Below are positions 54,204 to 62,632 of a stretch of DNA of 64,000 nt, piece after piece (within the stretch, counting starts at the first letter, position 1; each line of letters opens with the position of its first letter). Location of the stretch: positions 35,383 through 99,382 of the forward strand of contig ONOE01000003.1 of the NCBI GenBank assembly GCA_900319365.1, in the 5' to 3' direction. The position numbers and the translations under genes were made by a program. Origin of the DNA: an uncultured bacterium. Its GTDB lineage: Bacteria > Cyanobacteriota > Vampirovibrionia > Gastranaerophilales > Gastranaerophilaceae. The notes under the pieces are model-generated. The model was given only the letters and a program-made list of their open reading frames with translations, did not search any database and had not been told where the DNA came from.

Positions 54204-54722
54204 ATGAAAATTAATGCAATTGGGGTTCAAAATTATCATTCGAACTTTTATAACAAACATACTGCAGAAAAGAAACAAACAACCCCGAGTTTTGGCGCAA
54301 CGTATGAGTATAACCCGATTACTCCTGCGGGCAAAGTTATTACGGCTGTATCGGCTGCGGCTTTGATAGCTGCTATGGTAGCACAATGCACTCACAGTAG
54401 TGAAGATCCGAATAATAATCCTAACCAAAATGTTGAGGTTTATGATTCTCTTTCTCCAAACAGAAGTTATTATTCCGAACAGCATGAAGATAAACCCGAT
54501 AAAAAGACCTTAAAAATAGAGGTCGTAGAGCCCGAGAACCCTGATACTCTTATTGATGATACAACATTTATTTCCGTAAATGATTCTATAATCCATTCAA
54601 ATGACAACGATTCGGTTAAAACTTTGCAAATGCATGTTCACAAACATTCTGGTCCCGCAAAAGCAGATACAATAGTGATTTTAACCGATGGCAAAAACAA
54701 AGATATAAGACCTCATCATTAA
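54204..54722 (+). CDS. Orphan protein with SFG motif and one hydrophobic segment, 172 aa
   Basis: It opens MKINAIGVQNYHSNFYNKHT and has TPSFGATYEYNP near 27-38, then a hydrophobic stretch VITAVSAAALIAAMVAQC near 45-62, and a long acidic Asp/Asn/Ser-rich tail. The hydrophobic segment ends in VAQC, but it is too far from the N-terminus for a standard lipoprotein signal. Type II anchoring with an outside tail is possible. The function is unknown. It is monocistronic. Confidence 0.7.
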   Translation: MKINAIGVQNYHSNFYNKHTAEKKQTTPSFGATYEYNPITPAGKVITAVSAAALIAAMVAQCTHSSEDPNNNPNQNVEVYDSLSPNRSYYSEQHEDKPDKKTLKIEVVEPENPDTLIDDTTFISVNDSIIHSNDNDSVKTLQMHVHKHSGPAKADTIVILTDGKNKDIRPHH

Positions 54723-54742
54723 AAAATCCCTCCTGCCTGAAT

Positions 54743-54768
54743 TGAGCTTGTATGGTATAATAAGCTCA
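54743..54768 (+). promoter_or_regulatory. Inverted repeat around the -10 box of the Lrp operon
   Basis: TGAGCTT (54743-54749) and AAGCTCA (54762-54768) flank TATAAT at 54756-54761. GGAG follows just before the start codon at 54785. The repeat is suited to binding a regulator over the promoter; autoregulation by the Lrp-type protein is the obvious guess. It could also fold in RNA. Confidence 0.5.
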
Positions 54769-54784
54769 TAAAGGAGATTATTGT

Positions 54785-55270
54785 ATGAGAGAAGAAGAAT
54801 TGCTTTCAATTATAGAGAAAAACAGCCGAATCGGCTTAAAAGAACTTGCCGTATTGCTTGGCGAAGATGAAATAACCGTTGCAAATGAAGTTAAAAAACT
54901 TGAAGAAGAAAGAGTTATTTGCGGTTATCATACGTTAATAGATTGGGAAAAGACTTCAATAGAAAAAGTTACGGCATTGATTGAGGTTCGTGTAACTCCG
55001 CAAAGAGGGCAGGGCTTTGATAGAATTGCACAAAGAATTTATAATTATCCCGAAGTCAAATCGGTTTATTTAATTTCGGGCGGGTTTGATTTGATGGTAA
55101 CGCTTGAAGAAAAGACCTTAAAAGATATAGCAAGATTCGTTTCAGAAAAATTATCTTTGTTAGACAGCGTAATAAGCTGTTCAACTCATTTTATCCTGAA
55201 AAAATATAAAGACCATGGAACGGTTTTGGATAAAGTCGAAGAAGATACAAGAGAGGTCGTAACGCCGTGA
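54785..55270 (+). CDS. Lrp/AsnC-family regulator
   Basis: This 161-aa protein has an N-terminal winged HTH (about residues 1-55, GLKELAVLLGEDEITVANEV) and a C-terminal RAM ligand-binding domain (about 65-145, with VYLISGGFDLMV). Such regulators sense amino acids. The 3' end overlaps the aminotransferase start by 4 bp (ATG within the TGA context), so the pair is co-translated. It probably controls this transcript in response to the amino acid that the enzyme handles. Confidence 0.9.
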   Translation: MREEELLSIIEKNSRIGLKELAVLLGEDEITVANEVKKLEEERVICGYHTLIDWEKTSIEKVTALIEVRVTPQRGQGFDRIAQRIYNYPEVKSVYLISGGFDLMVTLEEKTLKDIARFVSEKLSLLDSVISCSTHFILKKYKDHGTVLDKVEEDTREVVTP

Positions 55271-56430
55271 GAAACTTTTTATCCGATAAAATTCAAACAA
55301 TAAAACCGTCAGGCATAAGAAAATTTTTTGATATAGTAAGCGAAATGAAAGATGCCATATCTTTGGGTGTGGGTGAACCTGATTTTGATACGCCTTGGCA
55401 TATAAGAGAAGAAGGCATTTACGCTTTTGAAAAAGGCAGAACTTTTTACACATCTAATTCGGGGCTTTTGCCTTTAAGAGAAGAAATTTCCAAATATATC
55501 CAAAGGACCCAAGGGGTTACTTATGACCCGAAAACGGAAATTCTTGTAACGGTCGGCGGGTCGGAAGCGATTGATATCGGTTTCAGAGCTTTGTTAAATT
55601 CTGGCGACGAAGTAATTATTCCGCAGCCGTCGTATGTTTCTTATGCACCTTGTTCATATCTTGCGGGTGGGAAAAATGTCATCATAAATTTAAAAGCGAA
55701 AAATGAATTTCGACTGACTGCAGAGGAACTTGAAAAAGCAATTACGCCAAAGACAAAAATCCTTGTTTTATCTTATCCGAACAATCCGACGGGTGCAATA
55801 ATGGAAAAATCGGATTTAGAAAAAATCTCTAAAATTATCAAAGAAAAAGATATTTTTGTGATTTCTGATGAAATTTATTCTGAACTTACATATAAAGGAA
55901 AACATACATCAATTGTCAGTCTTGACGGAATGAAAGAAAGAACGCTATTAATAAACGGTTTTTCAAAAAGCTTTGCAATGACAGGCTGGAGGCTCGGTTT
56001 TGCCTGTGCGCCCGCTCCTATAATTAAACAGATGACAAAAATTCATCAGTATGCAATAATGTGCGCTCCTACAATCAGTCAGTATGCTGCTGTTGATGCA
56101 TTAAAAAACGGCGATGATGACGTAAAAATGATGCGCCAATCCTATAACGAAAGAAGAAGATATTTGATGTCGGCGTTTAAAGAAATGAATTTGCCATGCT
56201 TTGAACCTTACGGAGCATTTTATGTGTTTCCGTGCATAAAAGAATTTGGTATGACTTCAGAAGAATTCGCAACAAGATTTTTGCAGGAAGAAAAAGTCGC
56301 TGCCGTTCCGGGAACCGCATTCGGTGATAGCGGAGAGGGTTATTTGAGAATTTCTTACGCTTACAAATTGGAAAAGCTCCAAATAGCCATGGAAAGATTA
56401 AACAGATTTATAACAAACCTGCGTAAGTAG
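55267..56430 (+). CDS. Class I/II pyridoxal phosphate aminotransferase
   Basis: A 387-aa fold-type I enzyme. The N-terminus has SLGVGEPDFDTPWHI, the PLP-interacting YPNNPTGAI lies near 178-186, the Schiff-base Lys in INGFSKSFAMTGWRLG near 236-251, and the carboxylate-binding Arg near the C-terminus in LRISYAY. The substrate is not clear: aspartate, aromatic or branched amino acids. Its coupling to an Lrp-type gene is a recurrent arrangement in anaerobes. It converges on the citrate-synthase-type gene, 2 bp between stop codons. Confidence 0.9.
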   Translation: MRNFLSDKIQTIKPSGIRKFFDIVSEMKDAISLGVGEPDFDTPWHIREEGIYAFEKGRTFYTSNSGLLPLREEISKYIQRTQGVTYDPKTEILVTVGGSEAIDIGFRALLNSGDEVIIPQPSYVSYAPCSYLAGGKNVIINLKAKNEFRLTAEELEKAITPKTKILVLSYPNNPTGAIMEKSDLEKISKIIKEKDIFVISDEIYSELTYKGKHTSIVSLDGMKERTLLINGFSKSFAMTGWRLGFACAPAPIIKQMTKIHQYAIMCAPTISQYAAVDALKNGDDDVKMMRQSYNERRRYLMSAFKEMNLPCFEPYGAFYVFPCIKEFGMTSEEFATRFLQEEKVAAVPGTAFGDSGEGYLRISYAYKLEKLQIAMERLNRFITNLRK

Positions 56431-56432
56431 AT

Positions 56433-57743
56433 TTATAAAATATCTTTTGGCGGATGTTTCTTTTCTTCTTCAACACGTTCTTTTATAGCCCCAATCGGCT
56501 CATAGTAAGGCGAAACTGTCATTACTTCAGCGGCAATATCGGGATAATAATAGATAAATTTCAATTCGCTTGTTGTTAAAGGTTTTTGCGTATGTACGTT
56601 TGCATAACGGACAAGTTCCAAGATATTTCTTGCTTCGTGCTCGTCTTTGAACTCAATTTCAAGGTTATTGTAAACATTGCGGAAACCTTTAATTCCGCCG
56701 TATTCACCTGTCGTAATCATACGCCCCGTTTCAATGATTTCGGGTTCACCTCTGCCGAGTTCTTCAAAATCGTAAAGCTCGTAATTTCTTCTGTCTTTTA
56801 GTGCGCCGTCTGCGTGAATCCCTGATTCATGCGCAAATGCGTTATCACCGACAGCGGGCTGATTTATCGGAATAGGTACGCCGAAAGCGTAAGATGTATA
56901 TTTCGCAATCTGCCATGCCTTATCTAATCTTATATTTTCATCAATTTTATATTTGCCTTTAAATCCTGCGGATTTTAAACATCCGAGCAGGCATGAAACA
57001 AGGTCTGCATTTCCTGCTCTTTCGCCCATGCCGTTGATTGCTGTATTTATATATGCATCAACTCCCGCATCAATTGCAGCTTTAGCTCCGATTATCGAGC
57101 ATGCCGCAGCCATTCCGAGGTCGTTGTGGAAATGCAATTCAACGGGCATTTGAATTTCTTTTGCAATTGTGTAAATTCTGTCATAGGTCGTTAAAGGATC
57201 TTCAGCTCCGAGAGTGTCGCAATATCTGAATCTTGATGCGCCTGATTTTTTAGCCTCTTTTGCGTATCTTATTAAAAAGTCAATGTCGCTTCTTGAAGCA
57301 TCTTCTGCGTTTACTCCGACAATTTTAGCACCTTTATCAACCGCACATTCGACTGCCTCTTTAATCATTCTGATAATGTCATCGGGCGTTTTTTTGCCGC
57401 CGTATTTGCCGTTAATCATTTGTTCCGATGTTGATTGAGAAAGGTTTACGTATTTTAATTCGGGAACATTTTTAAAAGATTCTTCAACGTCAGGCGCAAT
57501 TCCTCTCATCCAGCCTGACAATTTGGTCTTTGTAATTGCTCCTCTTTTAACAAGTTCCAAATTCGCATTCAAATAATTAAGCTCGTGTTTTGTTGTCGGA
57601 AATCCGAATTCCGATTGAGTGATACCCATTTCATCAAGCATAATATTAATTATTGTTTTTTGAAGCTTTGCTAATCCCAGACGTGAAGTCTGTACGCCGT
57701 CCCTGTTTGTTACATCGACAAAATATATTCTGTTATCTGACAT
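56433..57743 (-). CDS. Isopropylmalate/homocitrate-synthase-type enzyme, probably (Re)-citrate synthase
   Basis: This 436-aa DRE-TIM metallolyase begins with FVDVTNRDGVQTS at residues 6-18; the Arg and Asp form the start of the active site. HFHNDLGMA, NGMGERAGNAD and HESGIHADG are catalytic or metal-binding stretches. The opening and SEFGFPTTKHE resemble, as I recall, the clostridial Re-face citrate synthase more than LeuA. That enzyme makes citrate from acetyl-CoA and oxaloacetate in anaerobes. The start at 57743 has GAGG seven bases upstream; the frame open to 58007 is not supported. Confidence 0.82.
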   Translation of the reverse strand: MSDNRIYFVDVTNRDGVQTSRLGLAKLQKTIINIMLDEMGITQSEFGFPTTKHELNYLNANLELVKRGAITKTKLSGWMRGIAPDVEESFKNVPELKYVNLSQSTSEQMINGKYGGKKTPDDIIRMIKEAVECAVDKGAKIVGVNAEDASRSDIDFLIRYAKEAKKSGASRFRYCDTLGAEDPLTTYDRIYTIAKEIQMPVELHFHNDLGMAAACSIIGAKAAIDAGVDAYINTAINGMGERAGNADLVSCLLGCLKSAGFKGKYKIDENIRLDKAWQIAKYTSYAFGVPIPINQPAVGDNAFAHESGIHADGALKDRRNYELYDFEELGRGEPEIIETGRMITTGEYGGIKGFRNVYNNLEIEFKDEHEARNILELVRYANVHTQKPLTTSELKFIYYYPDIAAEVMTVSPYYEPIGAIKERVEEEKKHPPKDIL

Positions 57744-57848
57744 TTTATAACCTCTTTTTAAAGGCATTATATCATAAAGCGCTAAAAATAACATTTTAAA
57801 TACTTGCTTTTTTCGTTTTAATTCATTAAAATATTTAGTAGAACGGCT

Positions 57849-59441
57849 ATGAAGAATAATATAAAAACACTTGATAAAAAGATTGAAAAAGAAGTTAAAA
57901 CGGGCAATGTAAAATCTGCAATAGAACTTTGCCAGATAGGTTTGCAAAATGACCCGACGAATGCCAAATTGCATTTGCGCCTCGGGGATTTGTATTTGAG
58001 ATGGCATCTGGATATTTATTCCTCAAGCCAGTATGTTGATGAAGCCATAACCGAATATCAAATGGCGCTTGAATCTATCGACACACCTGAAATTTACTAT
58101 AAAATCGGGGTTGCGCAGTATTATAAAGGCGAACTTGATAAAGCCGTAAATTATTTTAATAACGCAATCAAAAAAAATCCGAAGTATGCAAAAGCTTACT
58201 ATATGCTCGGTGAAACTTATACCAAAAAAGCAAGATTTACCGATGCAATCGAAAATGCGCAGCTTGCCGTAAAATATTCGCCGTTTGCAAGTTCGTGCGC
58301 TCATTCATTATTGAAAAATCTTTATCAGGTTTCTTCATACAGGGTTGCGAAAAACAAACTTAAAGCCGTATATGAACAGATTATGGCGGCTCTTACCCTG
58401 CCGTTTGATATGGAAGCATTAAAAAGATTAAAAGAATCTTTGTCTTATGTGAAATTTTTGCCGATATTATTAAAAGGGTATGTTGCCGTACAAACAAAAG
58501 GTATAAATGATGCGATAGATATTTATATTGATGCCGTTGATAAAGCTCCGGGGTTTGTACCTTTGTATTGTTTGCTCGGGGATATTTATTCTTCTCTTGG
58601 CAGATTTGAAGATGCGATAACAGAATACAAAATGGCTATTTGGCTGGACAGTCTGAATATTCCCGCATACAGACATTTGTGCAGCGCTTATGAAGATTTG
58701 GGCGACTACGATAATGCTATAGAGGTTTATAACAAGCTTATTCAAATTATGCCCAATATGCCCGAATTTCATTCGAATTTAGCAAACATTTTGTATATTA
58801 AAGGAGATGTTGACGGAGCGGTTTCTCATTTCCAAACAGCTATCACGCTTAATCCGAATAAACAATGGACAAGTATAGTAAATCAAACTTTGGGATTTGT
58901 TTTTCAGGAGGCTAAAAAAGATATTGATGCTGCGATTACGTCTTATCAGAGCGCATATCTTATGACACCTGAAGATATTGATATTTATATAAATTTGGGC
59001 AGCGCTTTTTATGATAAAGAAGATTATGAAAATGCTTTGACGGTTTACAGAAATGCTCTTGACCTTGACCCGAAAAATGCAAAAATCCATTGTAATCTCG
59101 GATTTTTATACTGGGGCAAAGGCGACACCGAAGAAGCCATAAGAGAATACAAGCATGCTATAGAATATGATAATACTTATTCGATTGCATACAATAACCT
59201 CGGCGTAATTTATCTTGATGATTTGGGCAGAGTTCAAGATGCAATGGAAATGTTTAAAAAAGCCGTTGAATACAATCCTAATTATGCTCTTGCGCATTTT
59301 AACCTTGCACGTTCGATTGCAATAACAGGTGATAAAATTGAGGCTGCTAAACTTTATCAAATAGCTCAAGATGTAAATAAAATTACCAACGAAATTGATC
59401 CGCAGGATATTACGGATAAAATTAACGCTTTGTTTGATTAG
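57849..59441 (+). CDS. TPR-repeat protein, 530 aa
   Basis: About 12 TPR units fill residues 15-500; ETYTKKARFTDAIENAQLA, NLGSAFYDKEDYENALTVYR and NLGFLYWGKGDTEEAIREYK are examples. Unlike the other two long TPR proteins here it has no signal peptide, so it acts in the cytoplasm. The partner is unknown. It diverges from the citrate-synthase-type gene across 105 bp. TPR residues near 160-215 are degenerate. Confidence 0.85.
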   Translation: MKNNIKTLDKKIEKEVKTGNVKSAIELCQIGLQNDPTNAKLHLRLGDLYLRWHLDIYSSSQYVDEAITEYQMALESIDTPEIYYKIGVAQYYKGELDKAVNYFNNAIKKNPKYAKAYYMLGETYTKKARFTDAIENAQLAVKYSPFASSCAHSLLKNLYQVSSYRVAKNKLKAVYEQIMAALTLPFDMEALKRLKESLSYVKFLPILLKGYVAVQTKGINDAIDIYIDAVDKAPGFVPLYCLLGDIYSSLGRFEDAITEYKMAIWLDSLNIPAYRHLCSAYEDLGDYDNAIEVYNKLIQIMPNMPEFHSNLANILYIKGDVDGAVSHFQTAITLNPNKQWTSIVNQTLGFVFQEAKKDIDAAITSYQSAYLMTPEDIDIYINLGSAFYDKEDYENALTVYRNALDLDPKNAKIHCNLGFLYWGKGDTEEAIREYKHAIEYDNTYSIAYNNLGVIYLDDLGRVQDAMEMFKKAVEYNPNYALAHFNLARSIAITGDKIEAAKLYQIAQDVNKITNEIDPQDITDKINALFD

Positions 59442-59479
59442 TATAATTTTGCCGATTGGGCTTGTGCCTGCATTTTCTT

Positions 59480-59670
59480 GGCGAATATTGCGAATAGTAG
59501 GTCGGCATTGCCATGCCGACAATGGATTTTGTTTAATAGCCCATCTCCCGAATTAGCTCAAGTTGAAATTCTTGCTTCACGGGGGGACGAGGGAAAATCG
59601 TCATGTGCACGTCAGGCGATCTTTCGCTCTCGCTCAAGATGACAGAAATGAAAAACAATTTTGCCTGACC
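59480..59670. repeat. Dispersed repeat modules
   Basis: GTAGGTCGGCATTGCCATGCCGAC, a CACGGGGGGACGAGGG stretch and a palindromic right arm, GGCGATCTTTCGC...CTCAAGATGAC. No gene is seen between the TPR gene and the transporter gene. Confidence 0.7.
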
Positions 59671-59680
59671 TGCAAAATAA

Positions 59681-59718
59681 AAACACCGAAATGTTTAATT
59701 TGTAACGTTTCGGTGTTT
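59681..59718 (-). terminator. Terminator after the transporter gene
   Basis: An 11-bp perfect stem AAACACCGAAA/TTTCGGTGTTT with A and T tracts, 24 bases beyond the minus-strand stop. Confidence 0.85.
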
Positions 59719-59742
59719 ATTAATTAATATTATTTTATAAAA

Positions 59743-61155
59743 TTATTCTTGTATTTGTCTTTTCTTTCTTTTTTCTTCAAATACAAACAGGATAGAGCAA
59801 ATCACAACGCAAATGATTGTTGCGATAATCCAAAAATGAATTGCTCCGTTCCAGCCCAATTTATCAACGAAAAATCCCGTTCCGCTTGAAGATAATGCCG
59901 CACCGACATATCCGAATACTCCAGTAAATCCGATAGATGCCGAAGCAACTCTTTTTGAGCTGCTTTCAACCGCACAAAGTCCGCCGATTAACATTTGAGG
60001 ACCTGCCGTAAATATACCGATACAAGCAGCAAGTACATAATCTAATGCGTTTAACAACGGAGTGTTTCCGGGGTTCATTGCAAAAGCGTACAAGCTTATT
60101 GCAAGGCATATTAGAAATACTATGTTAACGGGTGTTCTGTTGCCTTTGCATAATTTATCCGAAATTACGCCCGCAAGTATTGCGCCGCCTGCTCCGATTA
60201 GTGCAAGGGTACTCAATTTTGATCCTGCAACAATCAAAGAGTTATTTTTAACTTCTACAAGGTATTTTACAAGCCAATCTTCCGTTCCGAATCTTACTAT
60301 GTATACGAAAATGTATGCAAATGCAAGCATCCAGATAATCGGGTTGCACAAAATATGCTTTTTGAAGATTTGCAAATAAGATAAATGTGCTTCTTCGTCG
60401 ACTTCTTCTTTTTTAACGGGTTCGTTGTGATATTTTTCAATATCGGGAAGCCCGAGGGATTGCGGTTTATCTCTCAATCTGTTGTATAACCATAAACCTG
60501 TGATAATACAAATTATTGCGGGAATATAGAATGCGCCCATCCAGCCGAATTTACCTATTACAAGTCCCGATAACGTAACTGAAGCGAAAACACCTATCTG
60601 GTGAGATGTTGACCAGATAGCCCATTTTGTACCTCGTTCGGAATTTGAAAACCAGTAAGATAAACTTTTGGCAACGGGCGGAAATCCGCAAGATTGAAAC
60701 CAACCGTTAGCTCCCCAGAAGAAAGCAAACAGCCAGAGTAAAATTGTTGCCGACGGAAGTCCGAAAAAGCTTACGTGCCCAGGAGTTACAAAAACCGCAC
60801 TCAATACAAAGCAAATATTACAAATTGCCGAAAGTATTAACGCCGTCGGTAAAAATGTTCTTACGTTTGATTTATCTGCAATTATACCGTTTACGAATTT
60901 ACCTATGCCGTATGTAACGTATAAAGTTGAACCTAAAAGTCCGAGTTCCGTATTTGACAAACCCAATTCTTTGGACATTACGGGAAGTGCTACTGCCATG
61001 TTTTTACGGCAAAGATGGAAAACAACATAAGCGATAAAGCTTGAATAAAAAATTCTCCATCTCCAATGATTATACATAGATGCAACTTTTGCTTCGTCTT
61101 TTATCGGCTCGGCTGCCGGAGGTTCGGCAAAAAATGCTCCTAACTTCTTGAACAT
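59743..61155 (-). CDS. Organophosphate:phosphate antiporter family (GlpT/UhpT-type) MFS transporter
   Basis: This 470-aa inner-membrane protein has 12 predicted helices and the OPA signature, FHLCRKNMAVALPVM in helix 1 and SNTELGLLGSTLYVTYGIGKF with NGIIADKSN after it. Members exchange glycerol-3-phosphate or hexose-6-phosphate for phosphate, and one branch (UhpC-like) senses them. The substrate is not clear from the motifs. The loop between helices 6 and 7 is charged (KKEEVDEEAH). It is monocistronic, with GGAG before the start. Confidence 0.88.
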   Translation of the reverse strand: MFKKLGAFFAEPPAAEPIKDEAKVASMYNHWRWRIFYSSFIAYVVFHLCRKNMAVALPVMSKELGLSNTELGLLGSTLYVTYGIGKFVNGIIADKSNVRTFLPTALILSAICNICFVLSAVFVTPGHVSFFGLPSATILLWLFAFFWGANGWFQSCGFPPVAKSLSYWFSNSERGTKWAIWSTSHQIGVFASVTLSGLVIGKFGWMGAFYIPAIICIITGLWLYNRLRDKPQSLGLPDIEKYHNEPVKKEEVDEEAHLSYLQIFKKHILCNPIIWMLAFAYIFVYIVRFGTEDWLVKYLVEVKNNSLIVAGSKLSTLALIGAGGAILAGVISDKLCKGNRTPVNIVFLICLAISLYAFAMNPGNTPLLNALDYVLAACIGIFTAGPQMLIGGLCAVESSSKRVASASIGFTGVFGYVGAALSSSGTGFFVDKLGWNGAIHFWIIATIICVVICSILFVFEEKRKKRQIQE

Positions 61156-61168
61156 TTGTTATTCTCTC

Positions 61169-62089
61169 CTATTGTTTATTATTTTTAATAATCTGTACGT
61201 TTCTGGTTTCTGTTAATTCGGTGCGAGCATTTCTGATAATTTCTTTTTTTTCTTCATCAAGGCTGCGCCCGTTTACAAGTCTGTCTATAAATCCCGTATT
61301 TAATCTTGCGGCTTTTGATAGCGCTCCGATTTCTTCAAGTATGGGTTTAACTTCATCAAAATTATATCCGAAAGTCGGTTTGGAATTAAATACAAGCAAA
61401 TCCCCTTCTTCCGAAGTTACGGATTTCCCGCCGAGTTCAAAGTACAATTTGAATACGGATTTCAAATCCTGCAATTCCGATTGCATTGTTGTAATTGCGT
61501 TTTGTATTCTCAAATATCTTTCAAACAGATATTCTACGTTTTCAAGTTCTTTGTTTTCCCAATCATATTTTTGAAGATACAATTTTTTCAATTTCGGGTA
61601 AGCAAGTGCAAGCCCCATTGTGTCGCCCATTGCTCTATGTCTGTTGGTTAAATCGACTTTGAATTTTTCTGTAAGGGCATTTAATCCGTGAGATTCCAAA
61701 TCGGGAAAAACCTCTTTGAACATCTGTTGGGTATCAATTCTTTCATTATTAATTCCGTGTCCCGTTACACGTTTTGCTGCTTCGTTTATAAACGAATAAT
61801 CAAAGATTGCGTTGTGTGCAACCATAGGATAATCGCCCATAAATTCCAAAATCTTCGGGATTGCTTCACTTTCTGTCGGTGCATCCGCAACCATTTCTTG
61901 CGTAATTCCGTGGATTGCAATGCTTGATTTTCTGATATGTTGTTGCGGGTTAATTAAAGTTTGAAATTCGTCTTTAATTTTTCCGTTTTCAAGCCTCACC
62001 GCCGCAAATTCTACGAGTTTTTCTTTTGTATAGTCAAGTCCCGTTGTTTCAGTATCCAAAACTATCTCAATTACTTTTTTTCTTGCCAT
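61169..62089 (-). CDS. DEDDh 3'-5' exonuclease (DnaQ/PolC-type)
   Basis: This 306-aa protein has an N-terminal exonuclease domain (about residues 5-175): ExoI IVLDTETTGLDYTKEKLVEF, ExoII HNAIFDYSFI near 99-108, ExoIII HRAMGDTMGLA near 154-164. The remaining 130 residues are helical without a known domain. It could be a proofreading subunit-like protein or a stand-alone nuclease; no polymerase gene adjoins. It precedes the transporter gene by 13 bp on the same strand. Confidence 0.88.
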   Translation of the reverse strand: MARKKVIEIVLDTETTGLDYTKEKLVEFAAVRLENGKIKDEFQTLINPQQHIRKSSIAIHGITQEMVADAPTESEAIPKILEFMGDYPMVAHNAIFDYSFINEAAKRVTGHGINNERIDTQQMFKEVFPDLESHGLNALTEKFKVDLTNRHRAMGDTMGLALAYPKLKKLYLQKYDWENKELENVEYLFERYLRIQNAITTMQSELQDLKSVFKLYFELGGKSVTSEEGDLLVFNSKPTFGYNFDEVKPILEEIGALSKAARLNTGFIDRLVNGRSLDEEKKEIIRNARTELTETRNVQIIKNNKQ

Positions 62090-62182
62090 TTCTCTGTCCT
62101 AATAAATCCTATAAAGATAATAACACAAAAATTATTTCCATGCTAAAATGGGTTTGGATTTAATATTAAAGAGGGCAATATT

Positions 62183-62506
62183 ATGGCTGAAATAATTAAT
62201 ATAAACGATAAAACTTTTGAACAGGAAATTGAGCAATCAAATATTCCTGCGGTTGTTGATTTTTGGGCAGTATGGTGCGGACCGTGCAGAAAGCTTTCAC
62301 CCGTGTTTGAAGAAATCGCATCAAATTATGAAGGAAAAGTTAAATTTGCAAAAGTGAACGTTGAAGAAAATCAAGATATTGCAAAAAAATATTCTATCAG
62401 CGGTATTCCTTGCCTTTTGGTGTTTAAAGACGGCAAACCCGTTGAAAGAATGGTCGGCTTGATGCCAAAATCTACAATCATTGCAAATATCGAAAAGTAT
62501 ATTTAG
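62183..62506 (+). CDS. trxA: Thioredoxin
   Basis: This 107-aa cytoplasmic thioredoxin has the active-site WCGPC at about residues 31-35 and cis-Pro in SGIPCL near 74-79. GAGG precedes the ATG by eight to ten bases. The length and motif are typical. An extra Cys lies after the cis-Pro. Monocistronic. Confidence 0.95.
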   Translation: MAEIININDKTFEQEIEQSNIPAVVDFWAVWCGPCRKLSPVFEEIASNYEGKVKFAKVNVEENQDIAKKYSISGIPCLLVFKDGKPVERMVGLMPKSTIIANIEKYI

Positions 62507-62632
62507 GTGAATTTTTTACCCCAAAATGTAAATATATGTAAAGTTTGAAACTTTATTTTCTAAAATTGAATTAAAGTTTTCTTTTCATTATGCCGTTTAA
62601 CATGTTGAATATTCATTGAAAAGGGTTTGGAC

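Noticed and set aside
57744-58007. N-terminal extension of the citrate-synthase-type gene by 88 codons
   Set aside because: It would overlap the divergent TPR gene, lacks family similarity, and a good ribosome site precedes the internal ATG.
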